Shown here: in pieces, positions 24,919 through 33,183 of the stretch
Layout of the letters: the number at the start of each line of letters is the position of its first letter
How positions within the stretch are numbered: position 1 is the first letter of the stretch
NCBI RefSeq assembly: GCF_030123065.1
Contig: NZ_CP126093.1
Location: 3,290,001 to 3,354,000, forward strand
DNA from: Neobacillus sp. DY30
GTDB lineage: Bacteria > Bacillota > Bacilli > Bacillales > Cytobacillaceae
Direction of reading: 5' to 3'
DNA: 64,000 nt
The notes under the pieces: generated by a model
Told to the model about the DNA's origin: nothing
The model's database searches: none
Seen by the model: only the letters and a program-made list of their open reading frames with translations
Position numbers and translations under genes: made by a program

Positions 24919-25071
24919 ATGTTTTCAAGCTTGGGCAACAAAGTTTTAATAGACACATATTTTAATGCAGTAAGATTAAAGTTAGACGAAGACTTTATTC
25001 AATTGTTAGAAGAAGAAATTGATCGGAGAGGGATACAATTAGATACGGTAGAAAGAATGGTTAAGCCATAG
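24919..25071 (+). CDS. sda: Sda, checkpoint inhibitor of sporulation histidine kinases
   Basis: A 50-residue helical hairpin. LGNKVLIDTYFNAVRLKLDE matches the first helix of B. subtilis Sda (LSDELLIESYFKA type), and FIQLLEEEIDRRGI matches its second. Sda binds the phosphotransfer domain of KinA/KinB and blocks entry into sporulation when replication is incomplete or DNA is damaged. The ATG has GAGGAG upstream. The C-terminal tail LDTVERMVKP is different from that of B. subtilis. In B. subtilis the promoter has DnaA boxes; I see no perfect TTATCCACA in the 140 bases upstream here, only a TATAAT near 24874. Confidence 0.82.
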   Translation: MFSSLGNKVLIDTYFNAVRLKLDEDFIQLLEEEIDRRGIQLDTVERMVKP

Positions 25072-25210
25072 CTTTTTACAAAAGATATTTTGAACCTTCT
25101 TCAATGGTAATTGAAATGTAATAGAAACAGCAGCGATTGGCTTCTTGCTCTTCACTTCTTTCATAGAAATCGTACCAATTAAATTATAAGACTACTAATA
25201 TTATTTACAT

Positions 25211-25239
25211 AAGCTAGGCCATCAGCCTAGCTTTTTTCT
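25211..25239 (+). terminator. Terminator downstream of sda
   Basis: AAGCTAGGC / GCCTAGCTT, 9 perfect pairs, 5-base loop, six T. Between sda and this hairpin (about 140 bases) I see no gene; it may be the sda 3' end or belong to an unrecognised small RNA. Confidence 0.75.
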
Positions 25240-25365
25240 TATAGATATTTTGACTAAGTGGTTTTTTTCCCTTATATAACTTTCAATAGTTTTGTATAAT
25301 TTTATATAATAAGGAACTTTAATTTTGGGACAGTAATGATATTTTGGGAAAATGGAGTGTTTGTA

Positions 25366-25872
25366 TTGTTAACTATACGTAACGTGACAATGAATGATTT
25401 ACCTGATCTTGTCATCATTGAACACATTTGCTTTCCACAAGAAGAAGCAGCTACGGAAAAAGCGTTTAAACAGCGTATTCAATTAATACCAGATAGTTTC
25501 TTTGTGGCAGAAGAGTGTGGAGTGATTGTGGGTTTAGTCAATGGACCAGTAATTGATAAGGAATTTATTACAGATGATTTATTTGAAGAAATAAAGCCGA
25601 ACCCTCCTTCCGGTGGTCACCAAACTGTCTTAGGAGTAGCGGTAACTCCTCATTTCCAAACCAGAGGAGTGGCAACAGCTTTACTAACACATCTTGAAAA
25701 AGATGCAATGTCAAAAAATCGTGAGAGCATTACACTTACTTGCAAAGAAGAACTAATACGCTTCTATGAAAACTTAGGATACCAAAATAAAGGTGTTTCG
25801 AAATCGGAACACGGCGGGGTAATGTGGTACAACATGAATAAAAAATTAAAGGGAATTCAACCCTCTAAATAA
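25366..25872 (+). CDS. GNAT family N-acetyltransferase, aralkylamine acetyltransferase-like
   Basis: About 168 residues: LTIRNVTMNDLPDLVIIEHICFP start, acetyl-CoA loop TVLGVAVTPHFQTRGVATALL, and the final CKEELIRFYENLGYQNKGVS. This pattern is seen in arylalkylamine N-acetyltransferase-like GNATs. The TTG at 25366 has GGAG 8 bases upstream and aligns with the conserved start; the ATG at 25336 lacks a site. Substrate unknown. Confidence 0.85.
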   Translation: MLTIRNVTMNDLPDLVIIEHICFPQEEAATEKAFKQRIQLIPDSFFVAEECGVIVGLVNGPVIDKEFITDDLFEEIKPNPPSGGHQTVLGVAVTPHFQTRGVATALLTHLEKDAMSKNRESITLTCKEELIRFYENLGYQNKGVSKSEHGGVMWYNMNKKLKGIQPSK

Positions 25873-25955
25873 AAAAAGCTTGATGTTTAAACTTCTTCAA
25901 AAAGGAAAATAGTGGTGAATGTAATAAGAGTCCTAGCAACAGGGGAGTGATATAG

Positions 25956-26378
25956 ATGTACGAATTAAAGACAAAAGAAACAGACAATAGTGTGATTGAA
26001 TTTATCGAACAGGTCGACAGCCCGAAAAAACGGGAAGATGCCTATAAATTATTAGATATTTTTACAGAGACCACTGGTTATGAAGCAAAAATGTGGGGAC
26101 CAAGTATTATTGGTTTTGGATCTTATCATTACAAATATGAATCTGGTCACGAAGGAGATGCTCCTCTCGTTGGTTTTTCGCCGAGAAAAGCAAAAATCAG
26201 CTTGTATTTTGCACCAGGTGAAACAAAGCGGGAAGAATTATTAAAACAATTTGGAAAACACACCACAGGGAAAGCGTGTGTGTACATTAATAAAGTAGCG
26301 GATATTGATATTGAAGTTTTAAAAGCATTAATTAATGAATCTGTTTCCTTTTTGCAAGCAATGTATCTGGCTAAATAA
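25956..26378 (+). CDS. DUF1801 family protein
   Basis: The 140-residue protein has the YdhG-like/DUF1801 pattern: KREDAYKLLDIFTETTGYEAKMWGPSIIGFGSYHY followed by VGFSPRKAKISLYF and GKACVYINKVADIDIEVLKALI. The fold is iron-chaperone/frataxin-like in structure comparisons but no activity is established. GGGGAG precedes the ATG. A strong terminator follows. Cytoplasmic. Confidence 0.88.
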   Translation: MYELKTKETDNSVIEFIEQVDSPKKREDAYKLLDIFTETTGYEAKMWGPSIIGFGSYHYKYESGHEGDAPLVGFSPRKAKISLYFAPGETKREELLKQFGKHTTGKACVYINKVADIDIEVLKALINESVSFLQAMYLAK

Positions 26379-26384
26379 TCCGTG

Positions 26385-26422
26385 CGAGGCCCTTAATAAA
26401 AAGTATAAGGGCCTCTAATTTT
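26385..26422 (+). terminator. Terminator between DUF1801 and RMD1 genes
   Basis: GAGGCCCTTA / TAAGGGCCTC, 10 pairs with a 9-11-base loop; T-rich on both outer sides, so probably shared by the convergent genes. Confidence 0.75.
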
Positions 26423-26428
26423 ATACCG

Positions 26429-27265
26429 TTATGGCAGCAATCCTGCTATACCTAGTAATGATAAAACAATTTCAAAAAGGATCAGTATTACAATGATCCA
26501 TTCAACAAATAGTCCACGAATCGAATGAGAGATGGTTGAAAAGCCATCCATGATGTTATAGAGGATTTCTGTTTTGCTTTTCAAGATTTTGTAGCGATCA
26601 TTCAGTTCGAAAAACTCAAGCATTTTATCGTAAAATTCACCGGCTGTACTGCTTGTCCAAGTGATATCAGGCTTATCTAGAATCATAATATAAGCAAGAG
26701 TATTATACTCATGTCGAACAATTTTTGCTGTCGTTCTTGCCAGTTCTTTATTTCCGATTCGCAATTTTCCTTTTTCTAACCGATCAATCATCGTTTCTAA
26801 TTTATCATTAATTTTCCCCAGCTGTTCCTCAGTCTTTTCCAAAGCTACGGACTTTGCCAGCACAGTAGAAATCAACTCGGGGTAGTATCTTTCATATTCA
26901 GGAACGACCACATATTCGTCTGTTAACTCAATGCTTTCGGTTTCTTTAATATGCAAATTGTAATCATCGGTGTATCGGTCTGCGTCTTTAACATCAATGT
27001 CTGGCTCAAAGGAGTGGAGGTAGTTCAACAAAGCAGTAACCTCATTCGGAGTTGAGTGATTAATGAAGACAATGCTGCCGAAGGAAAATACTAGAACCAT
27101 TTGTGATTCTTCCACATCTTTATGGAGGATTGATTTTAATATTTCACCCCTTAGAATTAATGGCTCCTCCCAGGTAAATTTCTTGGGGATTCCGCAATGA
27201 ACGGCGATTTTGTTCAGGTCAATTTCATTGGTAATTGCAAAGGCTTTAAAGGTTAGATCTCTCAT
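26429..27265 (-). CDS. RMD1 family protein (DUF155)
   Basis: About 278 residues. The central DUF155 region includes GSIVFINHSTPNEVTALLNYL and a long helical part with coiled-coil character (LEKTEEQLGKINDKLETMID), ending in one C-terminal membrane helix (FVEWIIVILILFEIVLSLLG). Eukaryotic members (RMD1, MRX10) are mitochondrial; bacterial function is unknown. The start at 27265 (MRDLTFKAF) fits homologues; a GTG at 27274 is possible. Monocistronic. Confidence 0.82.
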   Translation of the reverse strand: MRDLTFKAFAITNEIDLNKIAVHCGIPKKFTWEEPLILRGEILKSILHKDVEESQMVLVFSFGSIVFINHSTPNEVTALLNYLHSFEPDIDVKDADRYTDDYNLHIKETESIELTDEYVVVPEYERYYPELISTVLAKSVALEKTEEQLGKINDKLETMIDRLEKGKLRIGNKELARTTAKIVRHEYNTLAYIMILDKPDITWTSSTAGEFYDKMLEFFELNDRYKILKSKTEILYNIMDGFSTISHSIRGLFVEWIIVILILFEIVLSLLGIAGLLP

Positions 27266-27452
27266 ATCCACCACTCATTTCAAATATTTTTGCTGCTTGT
27301 CTATAATAGTATATGAACCCATTAGGCAAAATAATGAAGGATTAATGACATGAGCGAGAATTTAATTAAAATTTTCTCCGCTGTAGATGGGAAAAGGGAT
27401 GTAATACTTTCTCCTTTGTGTTGAATACTAAAAATAAAAAGGAGAGATAAGA

Positions 27453-27587
27453 ATGGAAAATGAAAAAGATTATGTAGCTGCTGACCTGTCTTCAAACTTA
27501 ATTAATGAAATCAAATCATTAGAAGAAAAATTAAGTCAGCAAGCCAATAAAGAAGTAGTGGTAATTGCATACGAAAAAGAAGAATAA
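27453..27587 (+). CDS. Small hypothetical protein, 44 residues
   Basis: Reads MENEKDYVAADLSSNLINEI then a short Glu/Lys helix (KSLEEKLSQQ) and a strand (EVVVIAYEKEE). A perfect AAAAAGGAGAG site precedes the ATG by 7-8 bases and a terminator follows 6 bases after the stop, which supports expression. Highly charged and cytoplasmic in character. Not recognised. Confidence 0.65.
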   Translation: MENEKDYVAADLSSNLINEIKSLEEKLSQQANKEVVVIAYEKEE

Positions 27588-27590
27588 AAT

Positions 27591-27622
27591 AGCAAAAAGA
27601 GCCGATATCACCGGCTCTTACC
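27591..27622. terminator. Bidirectional terminator between the 44-codon ORF and the cell-wall hydrolase gene
   Basis: AAGAGCCG / CGGCTCTT stem with a 7-base loop; T-rich or A-rich flanks on both sides. Confidence 0.7.
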
Positions 27623-27623
27623 T

Positions 27624-28394
27624 TTATTTTGCAAATACATGATTTCCAATTGTCTTTACTGTTTCGCGAGTCGTAATCCAAGTATCGGTTGCGATTTCTG
27701 GGTTATAAAAATATACGCTACCGTTTAAACGATCTTGTCGTGTTAAAGCTTCTTCAACTGCTCGAATTGCATCTTCTGAAGCGGGTTTATTGATTGCACC
27801 ATTTTGTACGGGTGAGAAGGCATAAGCGTTACCAACGACTTCATGAATAACATCATTCACTGTGTTTGGAAAATCAGGTGAATCCACTCGATTTAATACC
27901 ACTATCGCAACAGCTACTTTTCCTTCGTAAGATTCTCCTTTTGCTTCTGCTTCCACTAATCTTGCAAATAAGTCTTTCTCTTCATTGGATAAAGAAACGG
28001 CAGGTGTTGCTGGCGCAGCTGCTGTTTCCGAAGTGACCACTTCAGATTCATCTGCTTGTGGCTCGGAACTAATTGGGGTTGCAGCCTCCGGTTCAGCTGT
28101 TTGTTCATCTGCTTGTGGCTCGGAATTGGCTGTTGCTGCAGCCTCCGGTTCAGCAGAAGGTACTTCTACTAAATCCGGTTTATTAAGAATGAATTCTTTT
28201 TCTCCATTATATTGATTATCTTCTTGTTTCATTTCGTACATGATCGGACCATAGGCTTGTCCAATTTCAGCAAGGCTGTCTACTTTTACCATTTGGTATT
28301 TCGTAATCGCTTCAGCTGTCGGATTGTGTATACCAATGAATGCTAAAGTAGCTACACAAGCTACTGTAACTTTTTTTAAATAAGTGTTTTTCAT
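27624..28394 (-). CDS. Secreted cell wall hydrolase, SleB/CwlJ family
   Basis: The 256-residue precursor starts with a Sec signal (KKVTVACVATLAFIGIHNPTAEA). A low-complexity linker at about 78-130 contains two copies of SEPQADE/TAEPEAA. The C-terminal hydrolase_2 domain (LFARLVEAEAKGESYEGKVAVAIVVLNRV) holds the catalytic Glu seen in spore-cortex-lytic SleB and CwlJ. No LysM or peptidoglycan-binding domain is present. The linker makes it look like a wall-associated vegetative or stress enzyme, not a typical SleB. A candidate sigma-B/sigma-A promoter lies about 130 bases upstream. Confidence 0.85.
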   Translation of the reverse strand: MKNTYLKKVTVACVATLAFIGIHNPTAEAITKYQMVKVDSLAEIGQAYGPIMYEMKQEDNQYNGEKEFILNKPDLVEVPSAEPEAAATANSEPQADEQTAEPEAATPISSEPQADESEVVTSETAAAPATPAVSLSNEEKDLFARLVEAEAKGESYEGKVAVAIVVLNRVDSPDFPNTVNDVIHEVVGNAYAFSPVQNGAINKPASEDAIRAVEEALTRQDRLNGSVYFYNPEIATDTWITTRETVKTIGNHVFAK

Positions 28395-28702
28395 GTGTGC
28401 TACCTCCTGATGTCTTGTATGTCTATAACACTAACATGGATAAGCACACGTTATACAGAACGAGAAAGTTACATTTCTTTAATGTTTGATGAACAACATT
28501 ACAGTAGAGATGTGAATGTGACATTATACCCATAGGTTTGTCATAATCAAACCAATTTTACGGAATAGAGGAATATTTTGCATGAAAATAGATGGATACA
28601 GAAAATATTTCTGCAATCAAATATTTCGGGAATGAAAATAAATGGTAATTATGCTACTATTACACTATTATAGTTGATTAATATAATTGGAGATGGATTT
28701 AC
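28395..28702. other. 308-bp divergent intergenic region
   Basis: Holds the leaders of the cell-wall hydrolase (minus) and the MFS pump (plus). Apart from the promoter-like site on the minus strand I see no gene, RNA or clear hairpin. Confidence 0.6.
28523..28552 (-). promoter_or_regulatory. Overlapping sigma-B-like and sigma-A-like promoter for the cell wall hydrolase
   Basis: On the minus strand GTTTGA-N15-GGGTAT fits the sigma-B pattern, and TTGATT-N16-TATAAT in the same place fits sigma-A. Either would give a leader of about 130 bases. Confidence 0.4.
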
Positions 28703-29902
28703 GTGCTTATTTGGAAGCGTAACTTATGGGTACTATGGATAGGAGTTTTCTTCGTATCAGCAAGTTTTTCCATGGTTATCCCATTTTTGCCTATTTTTTT
28801 GCTTGAAATTGGTGTACATGATCATACGGAAGTCTGGGCTGGTTTGTTATTTAGTGCAGCATTTTTCGCAGGTGCGATTGCTTCACCGTTTTGGGGAAGG
28901 GTCGCAGATAAATATGGAAGAAAGCCGTTGTTAATCCGAGCTGGCTTTGTTTTGTTTGTTGTCTATACATTAACAGCTTTTGTTACAAATCCGTATCAGC
29001 TATTAGGATTGCGAATTATGCAGGGGTTGTTAAGTGGATTTATTCCCGGAGCGATCGCCTTAGTTGGAACCAACACACCTAGCAATAAAGTGGGATACGC
29101 ACTTTCGATGATATCCTCCGCTTCTGCTTCAGGTGGTATTGTTGGACCTCTTTTAGGAGGGGGGATTGCCTCATTGGTCGGAAATCGCGTGGCATTCGGA
29201 AGTGCTGGAATGTTCTCGCTAATTTCTACATTACTCGTAATCTTTTTCGTAATCGAGGAAAACTTCGTTCCCAGTAAAGAAAAAGGGTCAATTAAGAATG
29301 ATTTCCGACTGGCACTCTCCAACCGTTCATTGATGACGGTTCTTGGATTAACCAGTCTTACAACTGCTTCCATAATGACGATAGAACCGGTACTTCCTTT
29401 ATATATAGTGGAACTTGGTGGTTCTTCTCAGCATGCATCATTACTTGCGGGTATTGTTTTTTCCCTGCCTGGTATCGCAAGTGTAATTTTTGCCCCCATG
29501 TGGGGAAAATGGGCGGATAAGGTTGGTTTTCAAAAAATTCTATTTATCGGATTAATGGGTGGAGGAATCGGGACCATCGCCCAAATTGTTTTCAGTAATA
29601 TTTGGGGGTTCTCCATTACCCGATTCATTTTTGGTGTCTTTTTCTGCGCCGTTTTCCCAGCGTTAAATGGACTAGTCGTAAGGTCAACACAAAGCGATTT
29701 TCGCGGGCGGGCGTTTGGTTTACACCAAACCTCTAATCAAATTGGCGGGATGATTGGACCTATTATAGGTGGAATTCTTGGCGGCATTTTTCCAGTACAA
29801 ACTGTGTTTGTTGTGACAGGTATCTTACTTCTAGCAGCCACCGGTATGGCTTATTGGCATTCAAATGACCCAAATCGAAAACTTAAAACGAATGTTACAT
29901 GA
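28703..29902 (+). CDS. MFS multidrug efflux transporter
   Basis: The 399-residue protein has 12 predicted helices. MFS motif A reads GRVADKYGRKPLL (about 73-85), and a motif-C-like SASASGGIVGPLLGG lies in helix 5, a signature of drug/H+ antiporters of the DHA1 family. The second half repeats motif A as GKWADKVGFQ. GTG start with TTGGAGATGG upstream. It resembles Bacillus/Listeria efflux pumps of the YkuC/MdtG kind. Substrates unknown. The opposite gene yuiD abuts its 3' end with only 4 bases between stops. Confidence 0.87.
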   Translation: MLIWKRNLWVLWIGVFFVSASFSMVIPFLPIFLLEIGVHDHTEVWAGLLFSAAFFAGAIASPFWGRVADKYGRKPLLIRAGFVLFVVYTLTAFVTNPYQLLGLRIMQGLLSGFIPGAIALVGTNTPSNKVGYALSMISSASASGGIVGPLLGGGIASLVGNRVAFGSAGMFSLISTLLVIFFVIEENFVPSKEKGSIKNDFRLALSNRSLMTVLGLTSLTTASIMTIEPVLPLYIVELGGSSQHASLLAGIVFSLPGIASVIFAPMWGKWADKVGFQKILFIGLMGGGIGTIAQIVFSNIWGFSITRFIFGVFFCAVFPALNGLVVRSTQSDFRGRAFGLHQTSNQIGGMIGPIIGGILGGIFPVQTVFVVTGILLLAATGMAYWHSNDPNRKLKTNVT

Positions 29903-29906
29903 ACTG

Positions 29907-30377
29907 TTAGAAAGGATAAAAATAAAATGTGAGACCACCAACAATAATTCCTGTTACCGCTCCAAAAAATACTTCTGTTGGTTGATGACCTAATAATTCT
30001 TTTAATTTTTCTCTAGACTCCCGTTTCTTTAAATTTGGGTCTTTTAGAGTTTCTATCAGAATATTAAAATCGGCTAAAAGCGTATTTAGTATTACCGCGT
30101 GGTACCCTGCATGCCTGCGAACTCCCATCGCATCATGCATAACGATCACAGCTACTACAAGGCAAATAGCAAACGCATTTGATTGTAATCCGGTCATTAA
30201 TCCAATTGCTGTGGTTAATGAAACAATCATCGCAGTATGTGAACTAGGCATACCGCCTGTGCTAAACATTAATTTCCATTTCAATTCTTTCGAAGCCAGA
30301 AAGTGAATCGGTACTTTTACGAATTGTGCGATGAACATGCCCATAAAAGCAGCTACTATCGGACAGGATAAGAACAT
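29907..30377 (-). CDS. yuiD: Divergent PAP2 family protein YuiD
   Basis: A 156-residue membrane protein. It carries the FSTGGMPSSHTAMIVSLTTAIGL motif near 37-58 and HDAMGVRRHAGYHA near 82-95, the degenerate phosphatase signatures of the DUF212/YuiD family. Four hydrophobic segments. Related to type 2 phosphatidic acid phosphatases, but activity is unproven. AAGGAGG 7 bases before the ATG. Ends 4 bases from the end of the convergent MFS gene with no terminator between them. Confidence 0.87.
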   Translation of the reverse strand: MFLSCPIVAAFMGMFIAQFVKVPIHFLASKELKWKLMFSTGGMPSSHTAMIVSLTTAIGLMTGLQSNAFAICLVVAVIVMHDAMGVRRHAGYHAVILNTLLADFNILIETLKDPNLKKRESREKLKELLGHQPTEVFFGAVTGIIVGGLTFYFYPF

Positions 30378-30489
30378 AATAACCTCCTTAGATGATCATC
30401 TATGTATTTATATTACCAATATATAACCTCTATTAATACGCATGAAACATGAAGAACGTGAAAGAATTATGATTCATTTACCACTTATT

Positions 30490-30536
30490 TAAAACAAAGA
30501 AGTAAGAGTGTTATTTTTCACTCTTACTTCTTTTAT
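30490..30536 (-). terminator. Terminator of the HPr-like gene
   Basis: AGAAGTAAGAGTG / CACTCTTACTTCT, 13 perfect pairs with an 8-base loop and T-rich tails on both sides. Confidence 0.8.
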
Positions 30537-30546
30537 GTTATGAACT

Positions 30547-30804
30547 TTAAGCTAATGATTCTATCGTTTCAATTAATCGATTAAGTGCTTCGCGATCATC
30601 GGAGCCTGATGCTTCTAAACTAATTTCTGCATTGTTTGGTATGGCTAGGGATAAAACGCCCATTATCGATTTACAATTCACTTTATGCCCATTATACGTT
30701 AGGTAGATATCTGACTCAAATTGAGATGTCACCTGAACCAATTGGTTAATTGCGCGACTGTCTAACCCGGCCTTTCGTTTCAGTTGAATCGTCTTTAGTA
30801 CCAT
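30547..30804 (-). CDS. HPr-like protein lacking the phosphorylatable histidine (Crh-like)
   Basis: About 85 residues with the HPr fold. The regulatory-Ser region KSIMGVLSLA (Ser46 equivalent) is kept, but the active-site segment reads GLDSRAINQL where HPr has GIHARPA, so His15 is replaced by Asp. Like Crh (Gln at this place) it cannot carry phosphate in the PTS but could be phosphorylated by HPr kinase and serve CcpA. AAGGAGG decides the start at 30804 (MVLKTIQLKRKAG). Stand-alone gene, not next to ptsI or hprK. Confidence 0.82.
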   Translation of the reverse strand: MVLKTIQLKRKAGLDSRAINQLVQVTSQFESDIYLTYNGHKVNCKSIMGVLSLAIPNNAEISLEASGSDDREALNRLIETIESLA

Positions 30805-30944
30805 TGAGGGATCCTCCTTACTATTCAAGTTAAATCACACTCTTTTATGTATGAGAGATTAAATACAAATATGATTTATTTAATCATTTAAGCTCATCTT
30901 TTACCCGATTGTACGTAACATTTTTTTACAACAGCACCAAAAAT

Positions 30945-30980
30945 GAAAAAACAGTCACTCCTTATTTGGAATGACTGTTA
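30945..30980 (-). terminator. Terminator of the glutaredoxin-like gene
   Basis: AACAGTCATTCC / GGAGTGACTGTT (minus strand) with a short loop and six T. Confidence 0.8.
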
Positions 30981-30992
30981 TGAGCGTTCTAT

Positions 30993-31235
30993 TTAAATTC
31001 CTAGAAGTTCCGCTAATTTCTCTTGGTTAAACCCAAACACAACTTCTGAACCATTCTCATTCTCCACTACAGTAGCTGGTGTGGCAGAAGCACCTAATTC
31101 CACAATTTCATCTAGGTATTTAGGGTTCTCTCTGATATTTTTTTCTTCAAACTCAATACCATTATCCTTTAACCATAACTTCTCAGCTGTACATGGACCA
31201 CAGCTTTCTTGTGTGTAAATAACTACCTTACGCAT
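30993..31235 (-). CDS. Glutaredoxin-like thiol-disulfide oxidoreductase
   Basis: About 80 residues. VIYTQESCGPCTAEKLWL carries a CGPC active site, followed by the cis-Pro segment ASATPATVV and a final FGFNQEKLAEL helix. Length and order are those of small NrdH/glutaredoxin-like proteins. The CGPC pair is more thioredoxin-like than CPYC. AAGGAGG precedes ATG at 31235; the frame to 31253 overlaps that site. Partner reductase unknown; bacillithiol-linked redox is a possibility. Confidence 0.87.
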   Translation of the reverse strand: MRKVVIYTQESCGPCTAEKLWLKDNGIEFEEKNIRENPKYLDEIVELGASATPATVVENENGSEVVFGFNQEKLAELLGI

Positions 31236-31425
31236 AGTACATTCCTCCTTCATTTCATTTTATTACAATTAATAAGAAAAGTCCCATCACTTGATTTTAT
31301 AAATTTTACTTGTCATAGTACTTATCCATTTAAGGTTCATATAATCGATTGCCTAACATACATATACAATAAGATGACAAGCAGTTATCAAGGAAAATTC
31401 ATGAAAAGGAGATAAGTACAAGGGG

Positions 31426-32148
31426 ATGGAGTTCTTACAAGAAATCATCGCGAATTATGGTTCATTTTTATCATTAGACGCCTTGGGAGATGTATTAACA
31501 GATCCTGCTAGTTGGGGAATCATTGGTACCTTGGTCATTCTAGAAGGTCTATTATCGGCTGATAATGCGTTAGTACTTGCTGTTTTGGTCAAGCACTTGC
31601 CAGAAAAACAACGAAAGAAAGCACTTTTCTATGGAATAATAGGAGCATATCTATTTCGGGTGATTGCGATTGGAATTGGTGTTACGATAATTAATATTGG
31701 CTGGATAAAGATTGTTGGCGGTCACTATCTCCTTTGGCTGGTCCTCCAACACTTTGTAAACAAAAGAGATGGAGAGGAAGAAATCCAAACCAAACGTGTA
31801 AGTTTTTGGAGCACCGTCTTAACCGTAGAACTTATGGATATTGCGTTTAGTATCGATAGCGTTATCGCGGCGTTTGGGGTATCGAATCAGGTCTGGGTGT
31901 TGTTCTTAGGAGGAATTCTTGGAATTTTAATGATGCGTGGTGTTGCACAATTATTCTTAGCTCTAATTGAAAGAATACCTGAGTTTGAAACCACTGCATT
32001 CGTATTAATTGGAATGATTGGATTAAGAATGATTGGTGCAGCTTTTGGCCTGCAAATGCAGGAAGTGATCTTCTTTAGTTTATTAGTAGGAATCTTCATA
32101 GGAACATTCTTCGTACATTTTTTAAAAGGAAAACTGGTAACAAAATAG
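31426..32148 (+). CDS. TerC family integral membrane protein, second copy
   Basis: The 240-residue paralogue of the gene at 21474: LEGLLSADNALVLAVLVKHLP in helix 2 and ELMDIAFSIDSVIAAFGVS in helix 4, with about seven helices. TerC-family proteins support manganese export and metal loading of secreted enzymes. It has a longer N-terminal segment than its paralogue. The ribosome site is either AAGGAG 15 bases away or AAGGGG directly adjacent, neither ideal, but no better start is visible. No Mn riboswitch seen upstream. Confidence 0.88.
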   Translation: MEFLQEIIANYGSFLSLDALGDVLTDPASWGIIGTLVILEGLLSADNALVLAVLVKHLPEKQRKKALFYGIIGAYLFRVIAIGIGVTIINIGWIKIVGGHYLLWLVLQHFVNKRDGEEEIQTKRVSFWSTVLTVELMDIAFSIDSVIAAFGVSNQVWVLFLGGILGILMMRGVAQLFLALIERIPEFETTAFVLIGMIGLRMIGAAFGLQMQEVIFFSLLVGIFIGTFFVHFLKGKLVTK

Positions 32149-32155
32149 AAAACTT

Positions 32156-32186
32156 TAAGAGACCTGCTTATTGGTCTCTTTTTGAT
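32156..32186 (+). terminator. Terminator of the second TerC gene
   Basis: AAGAGACC / GGTCTCTT stem with an 8-base loop and a T tail. Confidence 0.75.
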
Positions 32187-32266
32187 TAAGTTAAAATTTT
32201 CAACTAATTAAAAATAAGTTACTATTAAATTGTAGTAATATTGTTGTTTTACAAGGGGGAAGATTT

Positions 32267-33145
32267 ATGCGTGAAGAGGGATACATAGCGGTAACAGGCG
32301 GGAGAGTCTGGTATCAACAATTCAATAAAGATTCTGAAGCTACTCCCGTCATCATTTTACACGGTGGACCAGGGTCTTCTAGTTATTCATTAGAAGGTTT
32401 ACAAGCGCTTGAAAAAGATAGACCAGTTATATTGTACGATCAATTAGGCTGCGGCAGGTCAGATCGTCCAAGTGACACTTCTTTATGGCAGCTTGATCGT
32501 TTTGTTGAAGAATTAGCACTGGTACGAGAAGCTTTAAGATTGGATGAAGTACATATTTTAGGTCATTCATGGGGTACAACACTGGCAGCCGCCTATTGTT
32601 TAACAAAGCCTCTTGGAGTGAAGAGTGTTATTTTTTCAAGTCCATGTCTAAGTGCGCCGCGTTGGAAACAAGATCAAATGGAGAATCTTAGAAAGCTTCC
32701 AATTGAAATACAGGATACCATCAGGAGATGTGAAGAAGAGGGAATGACCGATTCCGAAGAATTTAAGGCAGCTATTAAAGAATTTAATAAAGAATTTGTT
32801 TGTAGAGTGCAGGGTGAACCAGACCCGGAGTGGGTTAAAAAGGGAGCTGGCTTTCGAAATCCTGAAATTTACAACATTATGTGGGGTCCATCTGAATTCA
32901 GTGTAAAAGGAAATTTAAAATATTTTGATTGTACCCCTCGACTCCATGAAATAAGTTGTCCAACACTTTTTACATGTGGACGATATGATGAGGCAACACC
33001 TGAATCCACTGAATACTTCAGCAGTCTTGTACCAAATGGGAAATTTCATGTTTACGAAAACAGTGCTCATTTGGCCTATTACGAAGAAAAAGATAAGTTT
33101 TTACAAGTAGTAGGAGACTTCCTAAAAGCAATTGACAGAGAGTGA
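32267..33145 (+). CDS. Proline iminopeptidase-family hydrolase (prolyl aminopeptidase)
   Basis: The 292-residue protein matches the tricorn-interacting-factor F1/proline iminopeptidase family: VIILHGGPGSSSYSLEGL, YDQLGCGRSDRP, nucleophile LGHSWGTTLAAAY (Ser near 106), catalytic Asp in GRYDEATPE and His in ENSAHLAYYEE. It should release N-terminal Pro or other residues from small peptides in the cytoplasm. GGGGGAAG precedes the ATG. Better match to true PIP than the hydrolase at 495. Stand-alone gene with terminator. Confidence 0.9.
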   Translation: MREEGYIAVTGGRVWYQQFNKDSEATPVIILHGGPGSSSYSLEGLQALEKDRPVILYDQLGCGRSDRPSDTSLWQLDRFVEELALVREALRLDEVHILGHSWGTTLAAAYCLTKPLGVKSVIFSSPCLSAPRWKQDQMENLRKLPIEIQDTIRRCEEEGMTDSEEFKAAIKEFNKEFVCRVQGEPDPEWVKKGAGFRNPEIYNIMWGPSEFSVKGNLKYFDCTPRLHEISCPTLFTCGRYDEATPESTEYFSSLVPNGKFHVYENSAHLAYYEEKDKFLQVVGDFLKAIDRE

Positions 33146-33150
33146 TTATT

Positions 33151-33183
33151 TAACCAGCCTATAGTAAAAGGCGGGTTTTTAAT
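33151..33183 (+). terminator. Terminator of the iminopeptidase gene
   Basis: AACCAGCCT / AGGCGGGTT stem with an 8-base loop and TTTAATTT tail. Confidence 0.7.

Noticed and set aside
27985..28215. Ala/Ser/Gly-rich plus-strand ORF opposite the cell-wall hydrolase
   Set aside because: It is the antisense shadow of the repetitive Pro/Glu/Ala linker and has no ribosome site.
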